Below are positions 57,236-64,000 of a DNA stretch of 64,000 nt, in pieces (the first letter of the stretch is position 1; each line of letters opens with the position of its first letter). The translations under genes were made by a program, and so were the position numbers. The notes beneath the pieces are model-generated. The model saw nothing but the letters and a program-made list of their open reading frames with translations. It searched no databases and was not told the origin of the DNA. The stretch covers positions 258,631-322,630 of the forward strand of contig JALOPZ010000002.1 in the NCBI GenBank assembly GCA_025453605.1, given 5' to 3'. The stretch comes from Candidatus Margulisiibacteriota bacterium (GTDB lineage: Bacteria; Margulisbacteria; WOR-1; O2-12-FULL-45-9; XYB2-FULL-48-7).

Positions 57236-57964
57236 TTAATCGATCCCTCCAGTAATGAACTTTTTGACGATCGGCACGGTCGACCTGGCCGCTTCGGCCG
57301 GCGAACCAAGTTCGATCAGTTTCGCTTCGTTTATCATGACGACCCGGTTGGCGACCCGCCGGACCGTTTGCATCACGTGGGTGACCAAAACCGAAGTGAC
57401 TTTCAGCTCGCGGGCCAATTTTACCATCAAATTCTCGATCGTAACAGAGGTGATCGGATCGAGTCCGGTCGTCGGCTCGTCGTAGAGGATGATCGTCGGG
57501 TCAAAAGCGAGCGCCCGGGCGATGCCGACCCGTTTTTGCATCCCGCCGGAGAGCGCTTCCGGCATCAGTTTTTCTGTCCCCTCCAGCTCGACCAGCTTCA
57601 ATTTTTCCCCGACGATCCTGGCGATCTGCCGTTCGGGCAATTTGGCGTGTTCGCGCAGGGCGAACGCCACGTTTTCAAAGACCGAGAGCGAGTCAAAGAG
57701 CGCCCCGTACTGGAAGACAAAACCGACCTTTTGCCGGAGGCTGATCAGCCCTTCCTCGTCCAGCCGGACAATATCCTGGCCGTTGACGCTGACGCTGCCG
57801 CCGGTCGGCTCTTCCAGCCTGATCAGCAGCTTGAGCAGGGTGCTCTTACCGCAGCCGGAGGGGCCGATCACCGCCAGCGATTGGCCGTCGGGGATCTCGA
57901 GGTCGACCCCGTCGATCACCTGGTGGTCGCCAAAGCTTTTGCTCAGCTTGTTTAGTTTGATCAT
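57236..57964 (-). CDS. mlaF: MlaF-type ABC transporter ATPase
   Basis: A 242-residue ABC ATPase. Walker A GPSGCGKSTLLKLLI, Q-loop VFQYGALFDSL, signature LSGGMQKRVGIARAL, Walker B IILYDEPTTGLDPITS and switch His in VLVTHVMQ are all intact. The order mlaE-mlaF-mlaD on one strand, with a one-base TAATG overlap to mlaE and a single base between its stop and the mlaD start, identifies it as the Mla system ATPase. It powers lipid trafficking across the envelope of a diderm cell. Confidence 0.94.
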   Translation of the reverse strand: MIKLNKLSKSFGDHQVIDGVDLEIPDGQSLAVIGPSGCGKSTLLKLLIRLEEPTGGSVSVNGQDIVRLDEEGLISLRQKVGFVFQYGALFDSLSVFENVAFALREHAKLPERQIARIVGEKLKLVELEGTEKLMPEALSGGMQKRVGIARALAFDPTIILYDEPTTGLDPITSVTIENLMVKLARELKVTSVLVTHVMQTVRRVANRVVMINEAKLIELGSPAEAARSTVPIVKKFITGGID

Positions 57965-58743
57965 TATTTAAAGAACGCCAGGGAAAGAAAATAGTTGAGC
58001 GCGAACAGACTGAGCAGCGAGGTGACGACCGACGAGGTGGTCGCTTCCCCCACCCCCTTGGCCCCGCCGGCAGCATTCAACCCCTTGTAGCAGGCGACGA
58101 CCGCGATCACCATGCCGAAACAAAAAGTCTTGATCAGGCCGCCGAAAATATCCCAGAGCTTGAGGAGCGAGCGGGCGGTTTCCAGGTACTCCACCGGGTT
58201 GATGTGGCCAACCAGCACGGCGACAAAATAGCCGCCGGTAAAACCGGTGACGATCGCGCCGACCGTCAACAGCGGCAGCATCAGCGCGCTGGCGATAAAA
58301 CGCGGGATGACCAGATAGCGGACCGGGTTGCTCCCCAGCGCTTTGAGCGCGTCGATCTGCTCGGTTACCTGCATCGTCCCGAGTTCGGCGGCAATGGCGG
58401 CGGAAACCCGCGCCGCGATCACGATCCCGACCAGGGCCGGCCCCAGCTCGCGCGCCATGGCGATCGCCATGACCCCGCCGACATATTTGCCGGCACCGAA
58501 GCGGACGAACTCGGTGGCGATCTGCATGGCAAAGACCATGCCGACAAAGCCGGAAGCGACCAGCGCCAGGGGGATCGACTCGTAGCCGATCTTGACCATC
58601 TGCTCCAGCGTCAGCTTGAAGCGGGCTTTGCCCGCCATGATCCCCCGGATCGTCTCCTGGGCAAGCATGACAACCCGGCCGAGCCCCTCAACCAGAAGGA
58701 TCGTCTGATCGCCGACGTTTTCAGTGACTTTTCTGTATGGCAT
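57964..58743 (-). CDS. mlaE: MlaE-type lipid ABC transporter permease
   Basis: 259 residues from the ATG at 58743 (a TTG at 58758 is possible). Six or so membrane helices; VASGFVGMVFAMQIATEFVRFGAGKYVGGVMAIAMARELGPALVGIVIAARVSAAIAAELGTM (quoted in pieces: FVGMVFAMQIATEF, MARELGPALVGIVIA, AAELGTMQVTEQIDAL) is the MlaE signature. It is the membrane channel for MlaF. Its start overlaps the end of nnrD by 23 nt. A GxxxG-rich C-terminus (GLNAAGGAKGVGEATT) is typical. Confidence 0.93.
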   Translation of the reverse strand: MPYRKVTENVGDQTILLVEGLGRVVMLAQETIRGIMAGKARFKLTLEQMVKIGYESIPLALVASGFVGMVFAMQIATEFVRFGAGKYVGGVMAIAMARELGPALVGIVIAARVSAAIAAELGTMQVTEQIDALKALGSNPVRYLVIPRFIASALMLPLLTVGAIVTGFTGGYFVAVLVGHINPVEYLETARSLLKLWDIFGGLIKTFCFGMVIAVVACYKGLNAAGGAKGVGEATTSSVVTSLLSLFALNYFLSLAFFK

Positions 58744-59497
58744 AACCGATCTGTTCAATGATGTCCGACGCGATCAGCGCCGGTTCGCCGATCCGGCGGG
58801 CGGCCAGATCGCCGGCCCGACCGTGTAAATTAACACCGGTGACCGCCGCGTTCCAGGCCGGTAATCCCTGCCCGGCTAAGCTGGCGATCATCCCGGTCAG
58901 AACGTCACCCGCTCCGGCAGTGGCCATCCCGGGGTTCCCGGACTTATTGATGACGACTTTCCCCTCCGGTTCGGCGATCACGGTCTGGTGTCCTTTAAGG
59001 ACGACGACCGCGCCGAATTTTAACGCCGCCTGCAGGGCGATCCCGCGGCGGTTAGCCTGCACCGCCTCAACGGTCAGACCGAGCAAAGCGGCCATTTCGC
59101 CGGGATGCGGCGTGATTATAGCCCGGCCGGCGAAAGCCTTGAGCTGAGGCAGGGCGGTCGCGTCTATGACGATAGCGGCAGGCGGCAGAGTGAATTGCTG
59201 AATTATCTCATTAACATCTAATTTCTGGTCGATCCCCGGACCGATGGCGACTGCATCCGGCGTTACTTTATTAACATCCCGCAGAGAAACAACGATCACT
59301 TCTGGGGTGATGGTGTTGGCGTAATTGACGAGATCGTCGGGGACAGCCCAGTAGACGAGCCCGGAACCGGTCCGGAGCGCGGCGCGCGTTGCCAGCACCC
59401 CCGCCCCCAACATCCCGCGCGAACCGGCCACGATCAGGACCTTGCCGTAATCACCCTTGTGGCTCGCCTTTTTTCTGGCCGGCAATGACCGTTTCAT
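58721..59497 (-). CDS. nnrD: ADP-dependent NAD(P)H-hydrate dehydratase
   Basis: 258 residues, the C-terminal (YjeF-C) dehydratase only, without the NnrE epimerase domain that is often fused. HKGDYGKVLIVAGSRGMLGAGVLATRAALRTGSG (quoted in pieces: KGDYGKVLIVAGS, GAGVLATRAALRTGSGL), AIGPG, IITPHPGEMAALL and NPGMATAGAGDVLTGMIA are diagnostic. It repairs damaged NADHX/NADPHX using ADP. It overlaps acpS by 4 nt and mlaE by 23 nt; acpS beside nnrD is common in bacteria. Confidence 0.94.
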   Translation of the reverse strand: MKRSLPARKKASHKGDYGKVLIVAGSRGMLGAGVLATRAALRTGSGLVYWAVPDDLVNYANTITPEVIVVSLRDVNKVTPDAVAIGPGIDQKLDVNEIIQQFTLPPAAIVIDATALPQLKAFAGRAIITPHPGEMAALLGLTVEAVQANRRGIALQAALKFGAVVVLKGHQTVIAEPEGKVVINKSGNPGMATAGAGDVLTGMIASLAGQGLPAWNAAVTGVNLHGRAGDLAARRIGEPALIASDIIEQIGYAIQKSH

Positions 59498-59847
59498 TGT
59501 TCGAGCACCACCATGGCGATCGCCTGTTCGCGGCTGTGCGAGAGCGAGACGTGGACCTTCTTGTTGACCTTCCCTTTGAGGGCGATCAGCGGTTTACCCG
59601 ATTTATTGTTGACCACCTCAATGTCCCGCCAGGAGACCTTGCCGATCCCGGTCCCCAGCGCCTTGGCGTACGCCTCTTTGGCGGCAAAACGGACCGCCAG
59701 CTCGGGAAAACGATAGCTTTTCAGCATCTGACAATAGAGGATCTCGCTCGAGGTGTAGACTTTTTGGAGAAAACTTTTGCCGTATTTCTGGACCGCTTTT
59801 TTGATCCGCTCGATCTCAACGATGTCGACGCCGACGCCGCTGATCAT
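59494..59847 (-). CDS. acpS: holo-[acyl-carrier-protein] synthase
   Basis: 117 residues, the AcpS monomer length. GVGVDIVEIERIKKAV carries the metal-binding Asp, RFAAKEAYAKALGTGIG carries the Glu/Lys pair, and HVSLSHSREQAIAMVVLE ends the fold. It transfers 4'-phosphopantetheine from CoA to acyl carrier protein for fatty-acid synthesis. Its ATG overlaps the ilvE stop codon (TGATG) and its stop overlaps nnrD. Confidence 0.95.
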   Translation of the reverse strand: MISGVGVDIVEIERIKKAVQKYGKSFLQKVYTSSEILYCQMLKSYRFPELAVRFAAKEAYAKALGTGIGKVSWRDIEVVNNKSGKPLIALKGKVNKKVHVSLSHSREQAIAMVVLEQ

Positions 59848-60761
59848 CAGTAGACCGGCGTGACCCAGTCGGCGTACCGGGGGTTGTCGCCCCGCGCCGC
59901 GGCAAAATAGAGGCTTTGCAGCTGCATTGTCAGGGCGCCCGGCCGGCCGTTGCCGACGCGCTTGCCGTCGACCTCGACGATCGGGGAGATCTGGGCGCCG
60001 GTCCCGCAGAAGAACAATTCATCGGCCGTGTAGAGCTCATCCTGCTTGATCGGCCGCTCCTCCGTTTTAACCCCCAGCTCTTTGGCCGCCAGCGTCATGA
60101 CGCAGACGCGGGTGATGCCGGGGAGGATCGTCTCTGAGAGCGGCGGCGTGATCAGTTGGCCGTCCTTGACCAGGAAGAGATTTTCCCCCGACCCTTCGGC
60201 GACCGTTTTAGCGTGCGATAATAAGATCGCCTCATCGTACCCTTTTTCCAGCGCTTCAGCCTTGGCCAGCGAGGAGTTGAAATAAGCCCCGTTGATCTTG
60301 GCCCCCTGCGGTGCGGACTTTTCGGAGATCCGCCACCATTTGGAGACACAGACGCGGATCCCCTTGCTGATATCCAGATAAGCGCCGAACGGCGCGACGA
60401 ACATGCAGAAATCCTCTTCGATGCCGGTCAGCCCGAGGCCGATCTTTTCCTGCGACTTGTAATAGATCGGGCGCAGGTAGATGTCTTCGCGGTAATCGTT
60501 CTGGCGGCAGAGCTCCAACGTGATCTTTTCCAGCTCCGACAGCGAGTACTTGACCGAAGAATGCAGCGCCAGCTTGGTCGAGCTCTCCAGCCGTTCGTAA
60601 TGCGCCCGCAGCTTGACGATGAACATGTTGTTCTTTTCGGCGTTCCAGTACCCGCGGATCCCTTCGAACACCCCGGTCCCGTAGTTAAAAGCGTGGGTCA
60701 TGATCCCGATCTTCGCCTCGCCGAACGGAACGATCTTCCCTTTAAAGAACGCGTACTTCAT
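59847..60761 (-). CDS. ilvE: branched-chain amino acid aminotransferase
   Basis: A 304-residue class IV PLP enzyme. MTHAFNYGTGVFEGIRGYWN opens the fold, RPIYYKSQEKIGL (quoted briefly) and NGAYFNSSLAKAEALEKGYDEAILL carry the PLP Lys region, and VAEGSGENLF and SETILPGITR are the usual class IV signatures. It interconverts valine, leucine and isoleucine with their keto acids. It abuts argS upstream and is coupled to acpS. Confidence 0.94.
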   Translation of the reverse strand: MKYAFFKGKIVPFGEAKIGIMTHAFNYGTGVFEGIRGYWNAEKNNMFIVKLRAHYERLESSTKLALHSSVKYSLSELEKITLELCRQNDYREDIYLRPIYYKSQEKIGLGLTGIEEDFCMFVAPFGAYLDISKGIRVCVSKWWRISEKSAPQGAKINGAYFNSSLAKAEALEKGYDEAILLSHAKTVAEGSGENLFLVKDGQLITPPLSETILPGITRVCVMTLAAKELGVKTEERPIKQDELYTADELFFCGTGAQISPIVEVDGKRVGNGRPGALTMQLQSLYFAAARGDNPRYADWVTPVY

Positions 60762-62297
60762 TTACATGGCCTCCGGTGCTTTGATACCCAGCAATTCTAA
60801 CACATTCCGCAGAGTGATTCGAGAAGCGTCGACCAGGAGGAGACGGGCCGGATTGCCGATCACCCGGCATTTTTCGTAAAAGTGGTGGAAGACGGTCGCC
60901 AGCTCCTTGCCGTACTCGGTTACTTTGTGAGGCTGCCGGAGCCGCGCCGCGCCGTTGACCACGTCCGGCCACGCCAGCAGCTTGAGCATCAGTTCCCGCT
61001 CCGCCGGCTCGTTCAGTGACGACAGATCGTCCCTCGTCCTTCGTCCTTCGTCCCCAGCCTTCTTGAGGATACTGCAGATCCTGGCGTGAGCGTACTGCAC
61101 ATAAAAGACCGGATTGTCATTGCTCTGTTTCTTGGCCAGCTCGAGATCGAAATCGAGATGCGAGTTGACGTCGGACGCGGCAAAAAAGAAACGGGTCGCG
61201 TCCGGGCCGATCTCGTCGAGGACCTCCTGCAGGGTGACCATTTCGCCGGTCCGCTTGGACATCCGGACCGGTTCGTTCCCCCGGTAGAGGGTGACCAGCT
61301 GGCCGATGATGATCTCCAGTTTCTCCGGCGGCAGACCCATGGCTTCGACCGCCGCTTTGACCCGCTTGACGTAACCGTGGTGGTCGGTCCCCCAGATATC
61401 GATCAGGCGGTCAAAACCGCGGGCGTATTTGTCCAGGTGGTAAGCCAGATCGGCGGCAAAGTAGGTCGGCGACCCGTCCGCGCGGACCAAGACCCGGTTC
61501 TTGTCGTCCCCCATCTCCTCCGATTTGAACCAGACCGCGCCCTCTTCCACGATAGTCTTGCCGTTCTTTTCCAGCCGGCTGATCGCTTCTTTAACCTCGC
61601 CTTTGGCGTGCAGGTCGCTCTCATTAAAGAAGCGGGTAAACTCGACGCCGAGCTGTTTTAAGGTCGCCTGTTGCTCGCTGAGGATCGAAGCCAGGCACTC
61701 CTCTTTAGAGTTGCCTTTGACCTCCTTGATGTAAGCGCCGCCGTAGCCGTTTTCCGGCACCGGTTGACCGGCGCGGGCGGCCTGGACCGAAGCCCACAGT
61801 TTATCGACCTGGTTACCGATATTATTGACGTAGAATTCGGTCTCGACCGCGTAACCGGCCGTCCGGAGGAGGCGGGCGATGGCGTCACCGACGACCGCCC
61901 AGCGGCCGTGGCCGACATGGAGAGGCCCGGTCGGGTTCGCGGAAACGAACTCCAGTAGAATTCGTCCTTCGTCCTTCGTCCCTCGTCCCCACTCCTTGTC
62001 CTGGGCGATGATCCCCGCGACGCTCTGCTGAATGAACTTCTCGTTAAGGAAAAAATTAAGGAAGCCGGGTTTAGCGACCTCGACGCGGTCGAACATATCG
62101 GAGCGGACGCGGGCGGCCAGTTCGGCGGCCAGTTCGAGCGGTTGGCGGGAAAGCTTGCGGGCCGAAACGATCGCCGCGTTCGTAGCGTAATCGCCCAGCT
62201 CCCGCCGGGGGGAGAGATCGATCTTAACCCCTTTTAGGTCAGTGACGCCCAGCTCGCTCAGTGCGGCAGCGACCAGCGCTTCTAGTCTTTGCAGCAA
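60762..62297 (-). CDS. argS: arginyl-tRNA synthetase
   Basis: 511 residues from a TTG at 62297, chosen because GGAG lies 7 nt upstream and the protein then begins LQRLEALVAAALSELGV as usual; a TTG at 62315 is the alternative. GPLHVGHGRWAVVGDAIARLL contains the HIGH-like HVGH, and RMSKRTGEMVTLQEV contains the KMSKS-like motif. The DALR anticodon-binding domain fills the C-terminus. It is slightly shorter than the common length of 550 or so. Two 28-nt heptamer arrays (61028-61055 and 61963-61990) are translated in frame in loops. It overlaps the YtxH-like gene by about 16 nt. Confidence 0.95.
   Translation of the reverse strand: MLQRLEALVAAALSELGVTDLKGVKIDLSPRRELGDYATNAAIVSARKLSRQPLELAAELAARVRSDMFDRVEVAKPGFLNFFLNEKFIQQSVAGIIAQDKEWGRGTKDEGRILLEFVSANPTGPLHVGHGRWAVVGDAIARLLRTAGYAVETEFYVNNIGNQVDKLWASVQAARAGQPVPENGYGGAYIKEVKGNSKEECLASILSEQQATLKQLGVEFTRFFNESDLHAKGEVKEAISRLEKNGKTIVEEGAVWFKSEEMGDDKNRVLVRADGSPTYFAADLAYHLDKYARGFDRLIDIWGTDHHGYVKRVKAAVEAMGLPPEKLEIIIGQLVTLYRGNEPVRMSKRTGEMVTLQEVLDEIGPDATRFFFAASDVNSHLDFDLELAKKQSNDNPVFYVQYAHARICSILKKAGDEGRRTRDDLSSLNEPAERELMLKLLAWPDVVNGAARLRQPHKVTEYGKELATVFHHFYEKCRVIGNPARLLLVDASRITLRNVLELLGIKAPEAM
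61028..61055. repeat. heptanucleotide array in argS, site A
   Basis: Four units CGTCCCT, CGTCCTT, CGTCCTT, CGTCCCC. It is translated as a charged loop (AGDEGRRTRDD). A near-identical array is at 61963-61990 in the same gene. Confidence 0.75.
61963..61990. repeat. heptanucleotide array in argS, site B
   Basis: Four units CGTCCTT, CGTCCTT, CGTCCCT, CGTCCCC. It is translated as WGRGTKDEGR just before the conserved LLEFVSANPTGPLHVGH block. Confidence 0.75.
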
Positions 62298-62491
62298 TCG
62301 GGATCTCCGCCGCAACAGCTGCCGCCCATCTTATCCTTCAGCTCGGTAAACTTGACCTTCCCCTTCTCGACCGCGTCCTGCAGCTGCTTGCGCGAATCTT
62401 CCCCTTTTTGCGGGGCAAAAAGCAGGCCGGCGACAAAGCCGAGCGCGCCACCCACCGTCAGTGTTTTAACAAAATTACCTAATTTACCCAT
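62282..62491 (-). CDS. YtxH-like small membrane protein with Cys-rich tail
   Basis: 69 residues from the ATG at 62491, preceded by GGAGG at about 7 nt. One membrane helix with small residues (TVGGALGFVAGLLFAPQKG, the YtxH signature) is followed by a charged helix and a tail SCCGGDPDCCKD with four Cys in two pairs, unusual for the family and suggestive of metal or disulfide binding. YtxH-like proteins are small general membrane or stress-associated proteins of unknown role. It overlaps argS at its 3' end and lies 13 nt after the next small membrane gene. Confidence 0.75.
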   Translation of the reverse strand: MGKLGNFVKTLTVGGALGFVAGLLFAPQKGEDSRKQLQDAVEKGKVKFTELKDKMGGSCCGGDPDCCKD

Positions 62492-62504
62492 GTTCGTTCC
62501 CTCC

Positions 62505-62720
62505 TTATTTCTTGAACAGTAATTCGACACCCTTTTTGACCGCGAGCGCCACCGTCCCGACCACCGAACCGGTCAGGAACATGACTTTCTCCTTGACCTC
62601 GTGCGTCATCTTGCGAACGTCGACCAGGATCATGATCAACTGGACCGCGCCGACGACGAGCGCGATCACCAACAGGATCGTACAGAAGATCAGCAGATTG
62701 ATCAGATAAGTCTGGACCAT
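62505..62720 (-). CDS. small single-helix membrane protein
   Basis: 71 residues. A long N-terminal hydrophobic stretch (about 6-34, FCTILLVIALVVGAVQLIMILV), then a short amphipathic helix (DVRKMTHEVKEKV) and a second weakly hydrophobic region (FLTGSVVGTVALAVKKGVELL). It resembles DUF948/YtxG-like small proteins, which often accompany YtxH. AGGAGG lies about 6 nt before the ATG. It is the partner of the YtxH-like gene, 13 nt downstream. Function is unknown. Confidence 0.72.
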   Translation of the reverse strand: MVQTYLINLLIFCTILLVIALVVGAVQLIMILVDVRKMTHEVKEKVMFLTGSVVGTVALAVKKGVELLFKK

Positions 62721-62731
62721 TATGGCGCCTC

Positions 62732-63595
62732 CTATTTTGCCTTGGGATAGGAACCGAGCAGCTTAAGCCGCGAAGCCTTGCGTTTGATCTCCTGCAGCGC
62801 GTCAGCGATGGTCCGGTCGGCCCGGTGACCTTCCAGATCGGCAAAGAAGTAGTAGTCGCCGAGCGCCTTCTTGGACGGCCGCGACTCGATCTTGGTCAGG
62901 TTGATGTTCCGGACGGCGAATTCGCTCAGGACGTCGTGCAGGCCGCCCGGCCGGTCCTTGGCGATCGTGAAGACGATCGAGGTCTTATCGTGGCCGGTCC
63001 GCGGGTGGTCTTTTTTGGCCAGGACGACGAACCGGGTCTTGTTGTCGGGCGCGTTGATCTTGACCGAGACGATCCGTAAACCGTAGAGCTTGGCCGAGGC
63101 GGCAGTGCCGATCGCGGCAAAGACGCTCCCCTTGACCCGGCCGTGAGCGATGACCTTTTCGCCGAGCGAGGTCGCCACCTGCCGGACGGCGTCGGACGTG
63201 CTGTAAGCCAGGTGGAGTTTCGCTCCCGGCAGCTGTTTGCGCAGGAAGTCCTTGCACTGGTCGAGGACCTGGGGGTTGGAGATGATATCGGTGATCTCGC
63301 GCAGGCCGATCCCCTTCTGGACGATCAGGTAATGGTAGATCGGAATGACCAATTCCTGCTTGATCATTAAGTTGACATCTTTGACCAGCATATCGGTCAC
63401 CAGGCCGATCGTCCCTTCGATCGAATTCTCGATCGGCACGATCGCCTCGTTGATCCGCCCGCGGTCGACGGCGAACAGGACGTCGTGGATGGTGGTGAAC
63501 GGCTCCAGCTGGGCCTTACCTTCCAGTTTTTTCAGATAAAGTTGGCAGGCCTCTTCGCTATTGGTCCCTTCAGGACCGAGATATCCCACTTTCAT
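62732..63595 (-). CDS. pheA: prephenate dehydratase
   Basis: 287 residues: the catalytic domain ([37 protein letters not shown] with the substrate-binding residues, and TRFVVLAKK near the end) followed by an ACT domain ([36 protein letters not shown]; quoted briefly as KIESRPSK). It makes phenylpyruvate for phenylalanine synthesis; the ACT domain normally confers feedback by phenylalanine. No chorismate mutase is fused. It overlaps the next upstream gene by 26 nt. Confidence 0.95.
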   Translation of the reverse strand: MKVGYLGPEGTNSEEACQLYLKKLEGKAQLEPFTTIHDVLFAVDRGRINEAIVPIENSIEGTIGLVTDMLVKDVNLMIKQELVIPIYHYLIVQKGIGLREITDIISNPQVLDQCKDFLRKQLPGAKLHLAYSTSDAVRQVATSLGEKVIAHGRVKGSVFAAIGTAASAKLYGLRIVSVKINAPDNKTRFVVLAKKDHPRTGHDKTSIVFTIAKDRPGGLHDVLSEFAVRNINLTKIESRPSKKALGDYYFFADLEGHRADRTIADALQEIKRKASRLKLLGSYPKAK

Positions 63596-64000
63596 ACTTG
63601 ACTACCTCCAGAGCGGATTCCTTGAGCATCTCCTGGGCCAGTTCGTCCGGGTAGCCGCCGGTGTAAACCAGGCGAACGATCCCGGCGTTGATCATCATTT
63701 TAACACAGATCACGCACGGCTGAAAGTTGCAGTACATCGTACCGCCCTCGATCCTGACCCCGTGCCAGGCGGCCTGAATGATCGCGTTCTGCTCGGCGTG
63801 CAGGCCGCGGCACAGTTCATGGCGCTGGCCGGAGGGAACGTTCATCTGTTTGCGGATGCAGGTCTGTTCCGTGCAGTGGGCAAAGCCTTTGGGCGCGCCG
63901 TTGTAGCCGCTGGCCAGGATCCGGTGGTCCTTGACGATGATCGCGCCGACCCGCCGTTTGACGCAGGTCGCCCGTTCGGCCACATCGGCGGTGATCTTCA
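63570..64000 (-). CDS. deoxycytidylate deaminase, start outside the window
   Basis: The frame is open to the right edge, so the first residues are missing; the usual opening MKIxAxVAERATC is visible from the edge onward. HAEQNAI carries the zinc ligand His and catalytic Glu, and [11 protein letters not shown] gives the PCxxC zinc pair; ASGYNGAP binds nucleotide. It deaminates dCMP to dUMP (ComEB/Dcd-type) for dTTP supply, alongside tmk. Visible length is about 143 residues of about 150. It overlaps pheA by 26 nt. Confidence 0.92.
   Translation of the reverse strand, partial: KITADVAERATCVKRRVGAIIVKDHRILASGYNGAPKGFAHCTEQTCIRKQMNVPSGQRHELCRGLHAEQNAIIQAAWHGVRIEGGTMYCNFQPCVICVKMMINAGIVRLVYTGGYPDELAQEMLKESALEVVKYESGISRS

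Noticed and set aside
61028..61990. CRISPR-like or minisatellite array in argS
   Set aside because: Units are only 7 nt, without spacers, and are translated in frame; they are simple tandem repeats.

Overview
The window is a gene-dense stretch of a diderm bacterial chromosome. GC content looks like the high fifties by eye, with clearly AT-richer islands. No rRNA, tRNA, CRISPR array, transposase or phage gene was seen. Genes for an outer membrane (LptD-like protein, MlaE-MlaF-MlaD) sit beside the MEP isoprenoid pathway (dxs, ispD, ispG), a CBS-less cyanobacterial-type IMP dehydrogenase (GuaB3) and heptanucleotide tandem repeats like those of cyanobacteria. Together these suggest an uncultured non-photosynthetic relative of Cyanobacteria, for example a Margulisbacteria/Saganbacteria (WOR-1)-type genome. 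That placement is inference, not proof.

Region 1 (1-6170, plus strand) is a surface glycan cassette: acyltransferase (cut by the window edge), 3-hydroxyacyl-CoA dehydrogenase, PglC-size phosphosugar transferase, DegT/PglE-type aminotransferase, a 33-residue leader ORF, a PglF/WbpM-type 4,6-dehydratase, a membrane-only protein, and an RfbD-type reductase. It reads like a bacillosamine-type route whose N-acyl group may be 3-hydroxybutyryl. Region 2 (6170-15780) mixes unrecognised genes with queE, purQ-purS-purB, ispG, purC and wecG. It carries three copies of a nested inverted repeat, an octamer inverted repeat and several sigma-28-like promoters. Region 3 (15805-20651) is hexose-phosphate metabolism: pgm, a tandem methylglyoxal-synthase-like protein, aldose epimerase, pgi. 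Region 4 (20644-26832, minus) is a tightly overlapping operon folE-fhs-dxs-PAP2-ispD-pepP-aroQ. Region 5 (26867-34399) is envelope and division: PBP1A, phosphohexomutase, parvulin chaperone, ftsX-ftsE, glyA. Region 6 (34487-38748) is zinc-ribbon protein-guaB3-guaA and a convergent secreted GH16 glucanase. Region 7 (38955-46433, minus) is mltG-ruvX-alaS-tmk-lptD-dnaB. Region 8 (46440-48090) is an AT-rich island with a proteasome-beta-like Ntn hydrolase and an unknown partner. Region 9 (48085-64000) is uvrA, an unknown repeat protein, hisI, dnaE, a zinc ribbon, mlaD-F-E, nnrD-acpS-ilvE-argS, two small membrane proteins, pheA and a dCMP deaminase cut by the window edge.

Two signals stand out across the window. 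First, many genes have a TATAAT-like -10 box only 6-12 nt before the start codon and no Shine-Dalgarno sequence, which predicts leaderless or nearly leaderless mRNAs. Second, a set of mostly unrecognised genes has upstream TGAAATTT-N12-GCCGATAA-like elements, matching sigma-28 (FliA/SigD) promoters. The most unusual single locus is the proteasome-like hydrolase island.
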